Assembly (NCBI GenBank): GCA_024230435.1
Contig: JAAERL010001058.1
Location: 1-34,173, forward strand
DNA: 34,173 nt
From: Desulfobacteraceae bacterium
GTDB taxonomy: Bacteria > Desulfobacterota > Desulfobacteria > Desulfobacterales > Desulfosarcinaceae
Direction of reading: 5' to 3'
Positions within the stretch are counted from its first letter, which is position 1; the number at the start of each line of letters is the position of its first letter. Of this stretch, positions 1 through 8,521 are shown in pieces. A program made the position numbers and the translations under genes. A model generated the notes under the pieces. The model was not told where the DNA came from, made no database searches, and saw only the letters and a list, made by a program, of their open reading frames with translations.

Positions 1-153
1 ATACCAGATTGAGCAGGATTTTTTTTCGTATTCAAGGCGCGCCAAAGTTTTGCTGATCAGTTTGCATACTTAACGTATTCGGGCTTTGGCATAACGCAGA
101 AGACGGGAAAAAAGACATACAAGATGGTATATTCTTTAACACAAATCGCCTTA
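1..153 (+). repeat. Dispersed ~180-bp MITE-like repeat, copy A, cut by the window edge
   Basis: This is the right-hand part of a repeat that recurs at 2681, 21378, 23675 and 27486. It carries the shared internal blocks GCCAAAGTTT, GCATACTTAACGTATTCG, CTTTGGCATAACGC and CAAGATGGTATATTCTTTAA and ends with the terminal AAATCGCCTTA. The left terminal inverted repeat lies outside the window. No coding potential is seen, so it is probably a non-autonomous element. Confidence 0.8.
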
Positions 154-306
154 ACCATTATTGAATCAGAGCCTGTTTTAGTCTCAAAAATAAAACATCC
201 CGTTTGCGAGACACAGAAGTTATTCTTTTCGCTTGCCTGAACTTTTTTATGATTTCATAACTTTTCAAAATATAGAGAAAAAAATTCGTTTTGTTTTTTG
301 ATTTTT

Positions 307-321
307 TGGCACATCGTTTGC
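307..321 (+). promoter_or_regulatory. Sigma-54 (-24/-12) promoter
   Basis: TTGGCAC, five bases, then TTGC matches the RpoN consensus TGGCAC-N5-TTGC at every key position. The GG and GC dinucleotides have the proper spacing. Transcription would start near 333, giving the chemoreceptor a leader of about 350 bases. I see no confident enhancer-binding-protein site, and the promoter could instead serve an unrecognised short transcript. Confidence 0.6.
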
Positions 322-684
322 GGTTATACGTGCAAGAGTCTGTCTGTGAATTATGAAATCGGCTGCAAAAGGGCGCGAACGGTCCAAAATAGCGCTACTT
401 TTCGGCAAAAAGGCCGGATATTCATGTCAAATTTGTGACAATTTGGCTTCAGCCCCGTATTTTTTCGCCAAATTTTCTATTTCTCAAACAGGCTCCAAAA
501 CAGCAAATTACAGTTATGATGATGGCAAATGCAAAGGAGCTGATTTCCATCCTGGGCATGGCAAGGGATCAATTGCAAAGCGAAAATTCTTATCGATATC
601 GATCGGTGATTGGACCAAACCATAATTGCCGCTTTGGATAAGGCGGCTTAAATTCCCTTTACTTAATGTCAAGGAGGAAAAAAA
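322..684 (+). other. Long leader upstream of the chemoreceptor, no gene seen
   Basis: Two short overlapping open frames here have no good ribosome site and no recognisable domain, so I do not call them. Just before the chemoreceptor's ribosome site there is a hairpin with GCCGC at 628-632 and GCGGC at 643-647. It could be a leader structure in the putative sigma-54 transcript. Confidence 0.4.
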
Positions 685-2673
685 ATGAATTGGAAAGAGA
701 TGACCATTAAAAAGAAAATTTCATTAGGCTTTGGGATCGTTCTGATCCTTCTGGCCGTAGTCGGCGTGTTAAGTTTCGCAGGTGTGTCCGGTATAGTCCG
801 TAACGCGGGACAGGTTATCGATGGCAACAAGCTCGACGGGAATCTGGCTCAAAAAGAAGTGGATCATCTAAACTGGGTCGGCAAGGTGAACGCCCTTTTG
901 ACCGATGACAACGTTACAACGCTTGAAATCGAGACAAACGACCACAAGTGCGGATTTGGTAAATGGCTCTACGGCCAGGGCCGCAAGGAAGCCGTAGCCT
1001 TAGTGCCGTCTTTGGCGCCTTTGCTCAAACAGATCGAAGAACCGCATCGCCACCTGCACGAGAGCGCGATTGAAATCAAAAAGGTTTTCAAACAGGCTGA
1101 TCAGAATCTGCCGGTAATGTTTGCCATGCGTGAAATCGATCATCTTAAGTGGGCCTCACAGGTGCGGGATGCGTTATTGCGCAAGCAAGATGATCTGAAC
1201 GTGCAGACCGATCCGCACAAGTGCGCCTTGGGCGAGTACCTGAATACGCAATTTGCACAACGGGTGTATGAAAACGGTAACGCGAGGTTTAAAAAGATCT
1301 GGAACCAGATGGTGCATGAGCATACCGCCTTGCACGGATCAGCCGCCGAAATCCAAAAAGCGCTGAAAGTATCGCAAGCCAAAGCCCATAAAGTCTTTGA
1401 AACCAAAACCATGCCGATTCTTGCCAGGACATTGAAATCGTTAGAGGACTTGAAAAATGAATCCGAGCATGAACTGCATGGCATGCATGAGGCCAAAAAA
1501 ATATACAGCATCCAGACCATTCCGGCACTTTTGAAGGTTCAACAGCTGCTCGAAGAAACCCGCGCCGAAGCCAGAAAGAACATCATGACGGACGAAGCCA
1601 TGCTTGATTACGCCCAGGCAACCAAGCGTAGCGTCACGATTGTCGGGATGTTGGCGATTGTCATCGGTATTGCGCTGGCGTTTTTCATCGCCCGGGCAAT
1701 TTCGGTTATCCTGCAGCGTATCGCCAACCAGATGGATGAAGGCGCGATCCAGGTCGCCTCGGCTGCCAGTCAGGTATCCTCTTCTAGTCAGTGCCTTGCT
1801 GAAGGTGCATCTGAACAAGCGGCCAGCATTGAGCAAACATCATCATCCTTGGAACAGATGTCGTCTATGACCAAATCCAACGCCGGAAATGCGTCCCAGG
1901 CAGACAGTTTGATGAAACAGGCCAATGACGTGGTCGCTCAGGCTAATAACTCTATGGACGAACTGACCACGTCTATGGAAGATATTTCCAAGGCCAGTGA
2001 GGAAACATCCAAAATTATCAAAACAATCGATGAGATCGCGTTTCAGACCAATTTGCTGGCGCTCAACGCGGCTGTGGAGGCGGCCAGGGCCGGTGAAGCA
2101 GGCGCAGGCTTTGCGGTCGTTGCCGACGAAGTTAGAAATTTGGCCATGCGTGCGGCTGATGCGGCAAAAAATACAGCACAGCTGATCGAAGGCACGGTCA
2201 AGAAGGTCGGGGACGGTACCGGAATTGTAAACCGCACAAACGAAGCCTTTACCAAGGTGGCGAAAAGTTCCGCCAAGGTCGGGGAACTGGTCGGCGAGAT
2301 CGCCGCGGCATCCAACGAGCAGGCCCAGGGCATTGGTCAAGTCAACATAGCGGTTTCAGAAATGGATAAGATAACCCAGCAAAATGCTGCCAACGCTGAG
2401 GAATCGGCATCTGCGGCTGAAGAAATGAGCGCTCAGGCAGAGCACATGAAAGGACTCGTGGGCGATCTGTTGCAGTTGATTGGAACAGACAAAAACGATT
2501 TGGCGTTGAGCGGGCACTCGTTGAAAAACAAAGCCGCTTATCAGGAAAAGGAACACGCCCTGCTTTCAAACCAGCAAAAAGCGGCGATGCCGGTTGCAGC
2601 GCCCCTAAAACCGGACAAGATAGTTCCGGACAAGGTCATCCCCCTAGACAAGGCCGATTTCATTGATTTTTAA
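685..2673 (+). CDS. Methyl-accepting chemotaxis protein with tandem CZB zinc-binding sensor
   Basis: This is a membrane chemoreceptor of 662 residues. Membrane segments lie at about 14-34 and 316-336. The extracytoplasmic region holds two tandem copies of a CZB-like module: H61, C89, H121, H125 and H153, C180, H213, H217, each with the HLxW and HKCxxG signatures. CZB domains bind zinc and usually sit in the cytoplasm, singly, at the C-terminus, so two copies between the membrane segments is unusual. The cytoplasmic part has a short HAMP-like stretch and a methyl-accepting domain whose tip contains [20 protein letters not shown]. It would signal to CheA/CheW. The C-terminus, DFIDF, is not the NWETF receptor tail. 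The start follows AAGGAGG at 670-676. The ligand is unknown; zinc or a redox signal is an inference from the CZB family. Confidence 0.93.
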   Translation: MNWKEMTIKKKISLGFGIVLILLAVVGVLSFAGVSGIVRNAGQVIDGNKLDGNLAQKEVDHLNWVGKVNALLTDDNVTTLEIETNDHKCGFGKWLYGQGRKEAVALVPSLAPLLKQIEEPHRHLHESAIEIKKVFKQADQNLPVMFAMREIDHLKWASQVRDALLRKQDDLNVQTDPHKCALGEYLNTQFAQRVYENGNARFKKIWNQMVHEHTALHGSAAEIQKALKVSQAKAHKVFETKTMPILARTLKSLEDLKNESEHELHGMHEAKKIYSIQTIPALLKVQQLLEETRAEARKNIMTDEAMLDYAQATKRSVTIVGMLAIVIGIALAFFIARAISVILQRIANQMDEGAIQVASAASQVSSSSQCLAEGASEQAASIEQTSSSLEQMSSMTKSNAGNASQADSLMKQANDVVAQANNSMDELTTSMEDISKASEETSKIIKTIDEIAFQTNLLALNAAVEAARAGEAGAGFAVVADEVRNLAMRAADAAKNTAQLIEGTVKKVGDGTGIVNRTNEAFTKVAKSSAKVGELVGEIAAASNEQAQGIGQVNIAVSEMDKITQQNAANAEESASAAEEMSAQAEHMKGLVGDLLQLIGTDKNDLALSGHSLKNKAAYQEKEHALLSNQQKAAMPVAAPLKPDKIVPDKVIPLDKADFIDF

Positions 2674-2680
2674 CACAAGC

Positions 2681-2859
2681 TTAGGCGATTGACGGAAAAA
2701 ATATAGCATCTTAACAGATACCATATTGGGCTTAGATTTTTTTTGGCCTTCAAGGCACGCCAAAATTTGCATACTGAACGTATTCGCACCTTTGGCATAA
2801 CACACAAGACGGGAAAAAAGACATGCAAGATGGTATATTATTTAACACAAATCGCCTTA
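2681..2859 (+). repeat. Dispersed MITE-like repeat, copy B, full length
   Basis: This 179-bp copy begins TTAGGCGATT and ends AAATCGCCTTA, a terminal inverted repeat around GGCGATT/AATCGCC. Inside are nested inverted blocks: ACAGATACCATATTGG against CAAGATGGTATATTATTT, and GCCAAAATTTGCATAC against CACCTTTGGC. It starts 7 bases after the chemoreceptor stop codon. It contains no ORF. Confidence 0.85.
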
Positions 2860-2878
2860 TTATCTTAAAAAAAAATAG

Positions 2879-3100
2879 TTAACCGATTTTTTTTATGCTC
2901 TGAAATTTGCCGGCATCGTTATATGTTATTTTAAAGGTACCGAAAATACCATCGTGGGAGATATAATTTAAAAAAATGTTGATTGGCAAATCCATATACT
3001 CACCGGTATGGCCGTATCCTTTAACTCGTGTGGCAATTCCTTGATAATACTTTAATACCTCGTCTGTAGGTAGATTTATATCAATAACGGCTGTCGGCAT
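2879..3100 (-). CDS. DUF2835 family protein
   Basis: This small cytoplasmic protein of 73 residues matches the DUF2835 pattern from memory: the N-terminal VIDINLPTDEVLKYYQG, a central block ending in NYISHDGIFGTFKITYN, and a lysine-rich end. The length is normal for the family. No function is known for DUF2835. The gene stands alone, 20 bases from a copy of the dispersed repeat, and is preceded by a weak purine-rich ribosome site (GCGAGAG). No membrane segment or signal peptide is seen. Confidence 0.7.
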   Translation of the reverse strand: MPTAVIDINLPTDEVLKYYQGIATRVKGYGHTGEYMDLPINIFLNYISHDGIFGTFKITYNDAGKFQSIKKIG

Positions 3101-3437
3101 GATGTCAACTCTCGCTTTAATGAATAAAAATATAGTTTATTGACCCATAGAAAGCGCCCATCCGGAAATGCGCCATTTGCCAAGTATTTTAAGCTGCGCT
3201 GAAAAATTTTATCGCCGGAATATCTTCTCTTGGGCATATCAATCAGATGCCTGGGATGAAAATTTTCGTAAGCCCGGATTTCGAACAAATTTTCCTATTT
3301 CGCCGATGGACAATAAAAAGTCTATGCATCACTTATGAACCAGAAAACAAGGTTCTCCAGCTTGGCCACCAGGCGGTGTTTTGACCAGCATAAAATTAAG
3401 CAGAGTTTAGCTTATGTGTCAATATAGGCCGAATTTT
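3101..3437. other. Intergenic, no gene seen
   Basis: A 70-residue minus-strand frame at 3076-3288 overlaps the start of the DUF2835 gene and has no recognisable domain, so it is not called. A short inverted repeat (GAACCAGAAAACAAGGTTC) lies near 3338-3356. Nothing else is visible. Confidence 0.4.
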
Positions 3438-4034
3438 TCAGATAGTGATGACCTTATCGGCCAATTGCATAGCGGTAACGATGTCGAGCATATTTGTGGT
3501 CTGACCAGTTTGTTTTTTTTTCAACAGGTTAAAGTGATCCAGGCAAGTGCCGCAAACCAGAATATTAAGCCCGGCAGTTTCATAGGCTTTCAGGTCTTCA
3601 AGAACTTCTGAGCCCTGAATTGTCAATTTGACTCCGTTGTTCACGAACACCAGCCGCCAGAGCTCATCGCCCATCTCCTTGAGCGTGCGTAAAAAGTTGA
3701 TCATAAGTTTTAGGCCCAGCATGTCATCGCCGTATCCGATCCGGTCCGAGGTGCACATTACCAGAATTTTTTCCGCATCAGTGGATCGATCCTTAGCAGG
3801 CAAAAGAGGGGCCGCAGGCGCAAAGTCGTATGATCCGATGACAAAATAGCAGGTCCCTTCAAGTCCTGACGCAGTTTGATACCCCTGGGATTCCAGGAAC
3901 CGCTGAACATTTTGCTGGGAAGCTGAATTATCGATGAGCACTTTTATATTTTCGGGTTTGTCCTCCTGTAGTGTTGACTTCGTTTTGAGTACCGGCTGCG
4001 GGCATTCGAGGCCTCGTGCATCGATTTTTTTCAT
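3438..4034 (-). CDS. yedF: Selenium metabolism protein YedF (TusA-like plus DsrE-like)
   Basis: This is a two-domain protein of 198 residues. The N-terminal TusA-like domain (about 1-70) carries the CPxP motif in ARGLECPQPVLK, with Cys11 as the putative sulfur/selenium carrier residue. The C-terminal DsrE-like domain (about 90-198) ends with the family signature LVCGTCLDHFNLLKK. YedF proteins co-occur with selenium use, and their exact step, probably Se carriage, is not settled. The chosen ATG lies 9 bases after AGGAG; an upstream ATG would add 13 residues that do not fit the TusA fold. The gene follows selD by 73 bases on the same strand, which supports a shared role. Confidence 0.9.
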   Translation of the reverse strand: MKKIDARGLECPQPVLKTKSTLQEDKPENIKVLIDNSASQQNVQRFLESQGYQTASGLEGTCYFVIGSYDFAPAAPLLPAKDRSTDAEKILVMCTSDRIGYGDDMLGLKLMINFLRTLKEMGDELWRLVFVNNGVKLTIQGSEVLEDLKAYETAGLNILVCGTCLDHFNLLKKKQTGQTTNMLDIVTAMQLADKVITI

Positions 4035-4107
4035 GGCAAACATCTCCTGGTTGAGTTCCCTGCATGACTCCAAGACCGATTTTGCAGAGTATTTTTAAAT
4101 AACTGGA

Positions 4108-5154
4108 TCACACAACCCATATTTTTTCTTCCTTAAGATCTATAATTTCACCAATTTGTGCAGCATCTTCGATACCTGCGGCTTTTAGAGCGGCTAACAG
4201 GCCTGTTGTTTGATCGGCCCTGACGCTAATTAGCAGTCCGCCTGAAGTTTGAGGATCAAACAGCAGATCCTGAAGATTGCGCGGCACGGTTTTAGTGATT
4301 GCGATCCTTTTTTCGTGAAATTCTTTGTTTTTGTATGCTCCCATGGGGATCAGGCCCATGGATGCAAACTCCAAGGCTTGTGCAATGACTGGTACCCGCC
4401 CAGATTCGATTTTCAGGCTTGCGCCAGATCCATCAACCATTTCCGCAAGGTGGCCCAGCAGACCAGAGCCGGTCACGTCCGTACAGGCGCTGATATCAAA
4501 TCCGGCCATAATCCGGGCAGCTTCACGGTTAAGGGCGGCCATTAAAAAGGTTACTTTTTGGGCAAGCTGTTCAGGTGCTATGGCCGCTTTAATTGCGGTG
4601 TTGATGACACCGGTGCCAAGGGGTTTTGTAAGTACAAGGCGGTCACCCGGCCGCAGGTTCTTTTTGGAAAGTACACGATCCGGGTGAATGATTCCGGTAA
4701 CGGAAAGTCCGTATTTAATTTGCTTGTCTTTGATACTGTGTCCTCCGATAAGGACCACTCCAGCCTCTTTTAGCTTATCGATTCCGCCTTGGATGATTTG
4801 ACGCAGGATTGCAAGATCCATTTCTCCGGCCGGAAAAGCCACTATGTTCATGGCGGTTTTCGGCGTGCCGCCCATGGCGTAGACATCACTAAGCGCGTTA
4901 GCGGCGGCAATTTGCCCGAACCAATAGGGATCGTCTACAATGGGTGTGAAAAAATCCACTGTTTGAATCAGCGCCAGGTCTTCTGAAATTTGGTAAACGC
5001 CTGCGTCGTCGGCGCGGTTAAGGCCAATGATGACGTTATCATCGGAAGGAAACGCCATACCGCAAAGTGCTTTTTCCAGGTCCCCCGGAGATAATTTGGA
5101 CGCTCAACCGGCGCCGGAGACCGTTTCAGTCAGCCGGATGTTAATAGCTTTCAA
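4108..5154 (-). CDS. selD: Selenide, water dikinase, a selenoprotein with in-frame UGA
   Basis: SelD makes selenophosphate from selenide and ATP, the Se donor for selenocysteine and selenouridine. An uninterrupted frame starts only at 5058, inside the family (MAFPSDDNVIIGLN). Reading upstream in the same frame gives SGAG-UGA-ASKLSPGDLEKALCG, the glycine-rich nucleotide/Se loop, with UGA at 5106-5104. E. coli has catalytic Cys17 and Lys20 in GAGCGCK; here these are U17 and K20, while the second cysteine (Cys19) is Ser and Gly18 is Ala. With the TTG start at 5154 the protein has 348 residues, close to E. coli (347), and UGA falls exactly at residue 17. No ATG exists between UGA and the upstream in-frame TAA at 5208-5206, and the ribosome site is weak, so the start is the least certain part. 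Later motifs such as TVDFFTPIVDDPYWFGQIAA, NALSDVYAMGG and DPQTSGGLL are intact. Confidence 0.92.
5075..5100 (-). promoter_or_regulatory. Candidate bacterial SECIS hairpin in selD
   Basis: Immediately downstream of the UGA, TCCA at 5100-5097 can pair with TGGA at 5078-5075. They enclose a TCTCC/GGGGGA stem region with a G-rich apical loop. Bacterial SECIS elements lie within about 40 bases after the UGA and bind SelB through a small loop. The pairing is by eye only. Confidence 0.4.
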
Positions 5155-5366
5155 AGGCGTTTTCTTTCTTTGTTCGTCAGAGTGTTGGAAGTTGCAAACA
5201 TACCATTATCGCGCCGGATTTGGATTCTGTTTCAAGAAGCAAAGATGGATGCATATTCATTGTCTGTGCTCCTTGATGCAATAGACAAAAACGAATTCAA
5301 AAGGCCATGCATATATATATCGAGACAAGCAAGGATGGGATCAATTCCCAAACAGGCTCTTAGAAC

Positions 5367-5897
5367 CTAATTTACTTTTTCCACCGGATAGCCGGCGCCT
5401 TGCCAGGCGAAAATGCCGCCGGGGTGCCGATAGACGTTCTTGTAGCCGAGCTTGGCGGCCCAGGAGGCCCCATTGTGGCTGCGGGTGCATTTAACGAAAC
5501 CGCAATAAATAACGATAGGCTTGTCCTTGTCGTCACCCAGCAGCTTTATAAAGTCCTCTTCTGTCTCGCCGTTGGTTAGCTTGGTGTCCCATTGCTTCAT
5601 TTCCGGTATGGGAAATAAGAATTGAACCGCTCCGGGGATATGTTGTTTTTCATAGCTGTCAGCAAAAGGCATGGTGTCCACGATAAGCATATCCTTGCCC
5701 GAATCAATCCATTTTTTTAGTTCTTTGGTGGTGACCACTTTGTAGCCGCCTTGCTGAATTTCGCGTGCCAGTTTAACCGAGCCGGTTTCTTTTTCTGCTT
5801 CTTTTTCGAACTTGTTTTTTTCCGCACTACAGGCCGCCAATCCAAAGACCAGCATTGATGTGATTATAAGTTTTATCATCGATTTGACAGTAGACAT
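5367..5897 (-). CDS. Rhodanese-domain lipoprotein
   Basis: This 176-residue exported protein has a lipoprotein signal (LVFGLAACS, lipobox Cys23), a short charged linker, and one rhodanese domain at about 55-175. The active-site loop is IVIYCGFVKCTRSHNG; the Cys after IVIY is the expected persulfide-carrying residue, and a second Cys sits five positions on. Rhodaneses transfer sulfane sulfur, and some carry selenium. The chosen ATG is preceded by AAGGAGAA; a longer frame from 5933 would put 12 charged residues before the signal. The reductase gene ends 41 bases upstream and selD starts 212 bases downstream on the same strand. A link to Se or polysulfide handling is inferred from this position only. 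Confidence 0.85.
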   Translation of the reverse strand: MSTVKSMIKLIITSMLVFGLAACSAEKNKFEKEAEKETGSVKLAREIQQGGYKVVTTKELKKWIDSGKDMLIVDTMPFADSYEKQHIPGAVQFLFPIPEMKQWDTKLTNGETEEDFIKLLGDDKDKPIVIYCGFVKCTRSHNGASWAAKLGYKNVYRHPGGIFAWQGAGYPVEKVN

Positions 5898-5938
5898 TTT
5901 TACATGTTCTCCTTTTCCTTTACGTGTGCGCATGCACG

Positions 5939-7078
5939 CTAAATCATTTCAAGGTAAGCTTCGATACGTACCCGCAACTGTTCGGTATCGCTCTCGGCGT
6001 AATCGGTTTCCAGATGCAGAGGGGAAATACCAAAATTACCATGTATGAATTTGCTCACTTGATATGCCTCCACGTTGTAGGTATGGCAAGCTTGCCACGT
6101 AAGATCGATCACGCCATCCACCTTAAAATCCGGGATCATTTTCTTTAAAAGATCAAATCGGCCTGTGTTGGGACTCATCACCGAGCAGGGTGTGGCCAGG
6201 TATTGTTCGGCCAGGGCGTCCATGGGATCTTTGTCTTCATCAACAGTAAACGCCTGCTTATACCCTGTGCAGTTTTCAAACGCTACTACATCCGCGCCGC
6301 ATTGTTCAACAATATTAACAACCTTATCACTGCCTAAACCTACAGGAACGCCGGTGAGCAGAATACGCTTACGGCGGCCGTTGTGCGAATTGTTTTCTCT
6401 GAGCGTGCCTTTGACGGCCTCGGCGCTGATTTCATCCATCAAGGCGATGGCCTTTTGCTTGTCAGCCAGAAATCCCGCTTTGAACATAATTTCCAGCAGG
6501 TTCGAGCCGCTCAGCGGGGCGGGATCAATCTTGTTTACGTCCATAAGGGCTTTGCGGGAGGTGCGCTCCCGGTTCATCAGATTGATAGCCTTTCGCAGGC
6601 GCTCCGGGGTAATAGCAACACCGGTATGATCCTCGATGATGCTTTTAAAAAGATCTATCTGCGCCCGCCAAAAGGAAAGGGCAATCCGTGAGTCCTGGTT
6701 TTGGGGCAGTTGCAGCACATGGATGGGCTTATGCTGGCTTAGCAGTTCGAACATCTTCTTTTTGCCATCGCAAGTGGTATCGCCTATGATGATGTCGGAA
6801 AACCCGAAAAACGGGCAGGTGCCGGTGACAGCGAAGCCGAAGCTGCTTTTGATCAGGGGGCACAGGTTGCGCGGAAGAATTTCTTCGGCTGCTGCTATGG
6901 GGTCGTTGCGAGTGCCACACAGCGGTAAAACGATAGCTTCGGCCGCCAAGGCGATTTCCGTTGGTGAGTACAAACAGTAAAACCCGATGACCTTGCGCCC
7001 GTTTGTTTTAGCATCTTCGATGGCCATGAGGTTTTTTTCTGAAATATGTTGAAGTTTGTTGAGTAAGACAGTTTTCAT
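5939..7078 (-). CDS. Double-cubane-type 2-hydroxyacyl-CoA dehydratase-family reductase
   Basis: This 379-residue protein belongs to the HgdB/BcrC/YjiM superfamily (2-hydroxyglutaryl-CoA dehydratase D-component). Cysteines C35, C54, C73, C88 and C103, with later ones in FENCTGYKQAF, LATPCSVMSPN and WQACHTYNVE, fit an iron-sulfur cluster protein. A single subunit next to its activase fits the double-cubane cluster proteins (DCCP) rather than two-subunit hydroxyglutaryl-CoA or benzoyl-CoA enzymes. Such reductases receive very low-potential electrons from the ATP-driven activase; the physiological substrate of DCCPs is unknown. The activase gene ends 11 bases before this start. The rhodanese and selD genes follow on the same strand. 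It is called an Fe-S reductase with confidence; the substrate is not known. Confidence 0.86.
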   Translation of the reverse strand: MKTVLLNKLQHISEKNLMAIEDAKTNGRKVIGFYCLYSPTEIALAAEAIVLPLCGTRNDPIAAAEEILPRNLCPLIKSSFGFAVTGTCPFFGFSDIIIGDTTCDGKKKMFELLSQHKPIHVLQLPQNQDSRIALSFWRAQIDLFKSIIEDHTGVAITPERLRKAINLMNRERTSRKALMDVNKIDPAPLSGSNLLEIMFKAGFLADKQKAIALMDEISAEAVKGTLRENNSHNGRRKRILLTGVPVGLGSDKVVNIVEQCGADVVAFENCTGYKQAFTVDEDKDPMDALAEQYLATPCSVMSPNTGRFDLLKKMIPDFKVDGVIDLTWQACHTYNVEAYQVSKFIHGNFGISPLHLETDYAESDTEQLRVRIEAYLEMI

Positions 7079-7089
7079 AAAATACCTTT

Positions 7090-7854
7090 TCAGTCTTGTG
7101 CTCCATTGTGTTGTGCCGCCAGCAGCGCAGCTCCCAACGCCCCGGTCAACTGAGGTTCATCGGGAATGAGAATGGGTCTGCCGAGTTTTTCTCTGAGCAG
7201 GGTCTGCATGCACGGATTTTTGGCCACGCCTCCGGTAAAGACAATATCGCCTGGCGATGACAGCCTGTTGATCATACCGGCCGCCCTGCGAATTACGCTG
7301 CTGTGAAGCCCGCGGGCAATTTCCCGGCGGTTGTTTCCTCTGGCAATCAGGGAAGTGACCTCTGACTCGGCAAATACTGTACACATGCTCGATATTTTAA
7401 GGCCCTTTTCCGCAGCCAGGGCTTCCAGTCCAAACTGCTCGATATCAAAGCCCAATGTTTTGGCCATGATCTCTAAGAATTTTCCGGTACCGGCGGCACA
7501 GCGGTCGTTCATTTCAAATTTTTTCACTTTTCCGTTTTCAAGCAAAGCAATGGCTTTGCTGTCCTGTCCGCCGATGTCCAGCACGGTCTGGGCTCCGGGG
7601 AATAACGCCCGGGCGCCTATGGCATGAGCTTTGATTTCCGTGACCGTAAGCGCATCAAAGCAGATTTCGAAAAGATTGCGGCCGTAGCCGGTGGCAATGA
7701 TGCGGTCGCAGGAAAGGCCACCGATCAGTTTTTTTGCTTCGGCTATTGGGTCAAATCCGGTATCCGCTTGAAGGCTGAGAAGGATTTGTCCAGCTTCATT
7801 TATTACCACGAGCTGTATCGTGCGTGAGCCAATATCTATTCCTGCAAAATGCAT
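7090..7854 (-). CDS. Acyl-CoA dehydratase-type activase (BadF/BadG/HgdC ATPase)
   Basis: This 254-residue ATPase has the ASKHA fold. Phosphate-1 motif FAGIDIGSRTIQLVVI is at 3-18 and phosphate-2 motif DIGGQDSK at 93-100. Cys119 (NDRCAAGTGKFLE) and Cys158 (SSMCTVFAESE) are the conserved ligands of the [4Fe-4S] cluster bridging the homodimer. It hydrolyses ATP to push one low-potential electron onto its partner, encoded 11 bases downstream. It is the first gene of the minus-strand block, with a 667-base divergent intergenic region upstream. Length is normal for the family (about 255-270). Confidence 0.92.
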   Translation of the reverse strand: MHFAGIDIGSRTIQLVVINEAGQILLSLQADTGFDPIAEAKKLIGGLSCDRIIATGYGRNLFEICFDALTVTEIKAHAIGARALFPGAQTVLDIGGQDSKAIALLENGKVKKFEMNDRCAAGTGKFLEIMAKTLGFDIEQFGLEALAAEKGLKISSMCTVFAESEVTSLIARGNNRREIARGLHSSVIRRAAGMINRLSSPGDIVFTGGVAKNPCMQTLLREKLGRPILIPDEPQLTGALGAALLAAQHNGAQD

Positions 7855-8521
7855 TTGCCTTCAATTCTGCTGGTTATCGAATTCGTTTTAAAATTCGGTT
7901 AGATCTTGAATGAACGTTTTTACGCGAAATCATATCCGGTAAACGATGCAACGTATAAAAACGGTCAAGTTAAGTTGTTTTATTAATATGGATAATTTCG
8001 ATATGTCAAATCGAGAATATCAATATATTATTATCTTTTTATCGAAAATCCCAATGCTTATATTAGTGTCAATCCAGAAATAGGAAAATCCGTTCGATAT
8101 CCGGGTTTGCGTAAAATTTTATCACAGGCATCTGACAGGCATCTATTGATAGGTCAAAAGGTTGATATTGCGGGATAAAATTTTTCAGCATAACGAAGAT
8201 GCGCGGTAAATTGGCCATTTATGGATTGGTGCTTATCAGCAAAACTGAATCAGCGGCCGGAATCCGGTATAGGCCAAAATGCAGCCTTTTTGGTTGCATT
8301 GCAGGCATATTTTGCGTAGGCTATCGGCTAAGTAAGCTGCCTGCTTGCTTTTTTTACCGGATCATGGACAGTTACGTTCTTTTATTTCCGGATAGATTAA
8401 CAGTTTTGGTAATACTTTTGTAAGTGAATGCGACTCGTGTTTATTTGAATTGGTTTTTAATTCTGTGGGCAAATGAGCGCTCAACCCCGTTGAAAAAGAT
8501 GTAAATGAAAGGTGTTGTTTT
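7855..8521. other. Divergent intergenic region, no gene seen
   Basis: The region separates the minus-strand activase block from the plus-strand CoA-transferase genes and should hold both promoters. A small hairpin, AATGCAGCC...GGTTGCATT, lies at about 8278-8300. The 74-residue plus frame at 8199-8423 has no ribosome site and no recognisable domain. AT-rich stretches near 7980-8060 could hold promoters, but I cannot point to a convincing -35/-10 pair. Confidence 0.4.

Noticed and set aside
353-641. Two overlapping short frames (90 and 68 residues) before the chemoreceptor
   Set aside because: No ribosome site, no recognisable domain and odd composition; treated as leader sequence.
3076-3288. 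70-residue minus frame
   Set aside because: Overlaps the DUF2835 start and looks like upstream non-coding DNA read by chance.
8199-8423. 74-residue plus frame in the divergent region
   Set aside because: No ribosome site and no domain; low-complexity hydrophobic translation.
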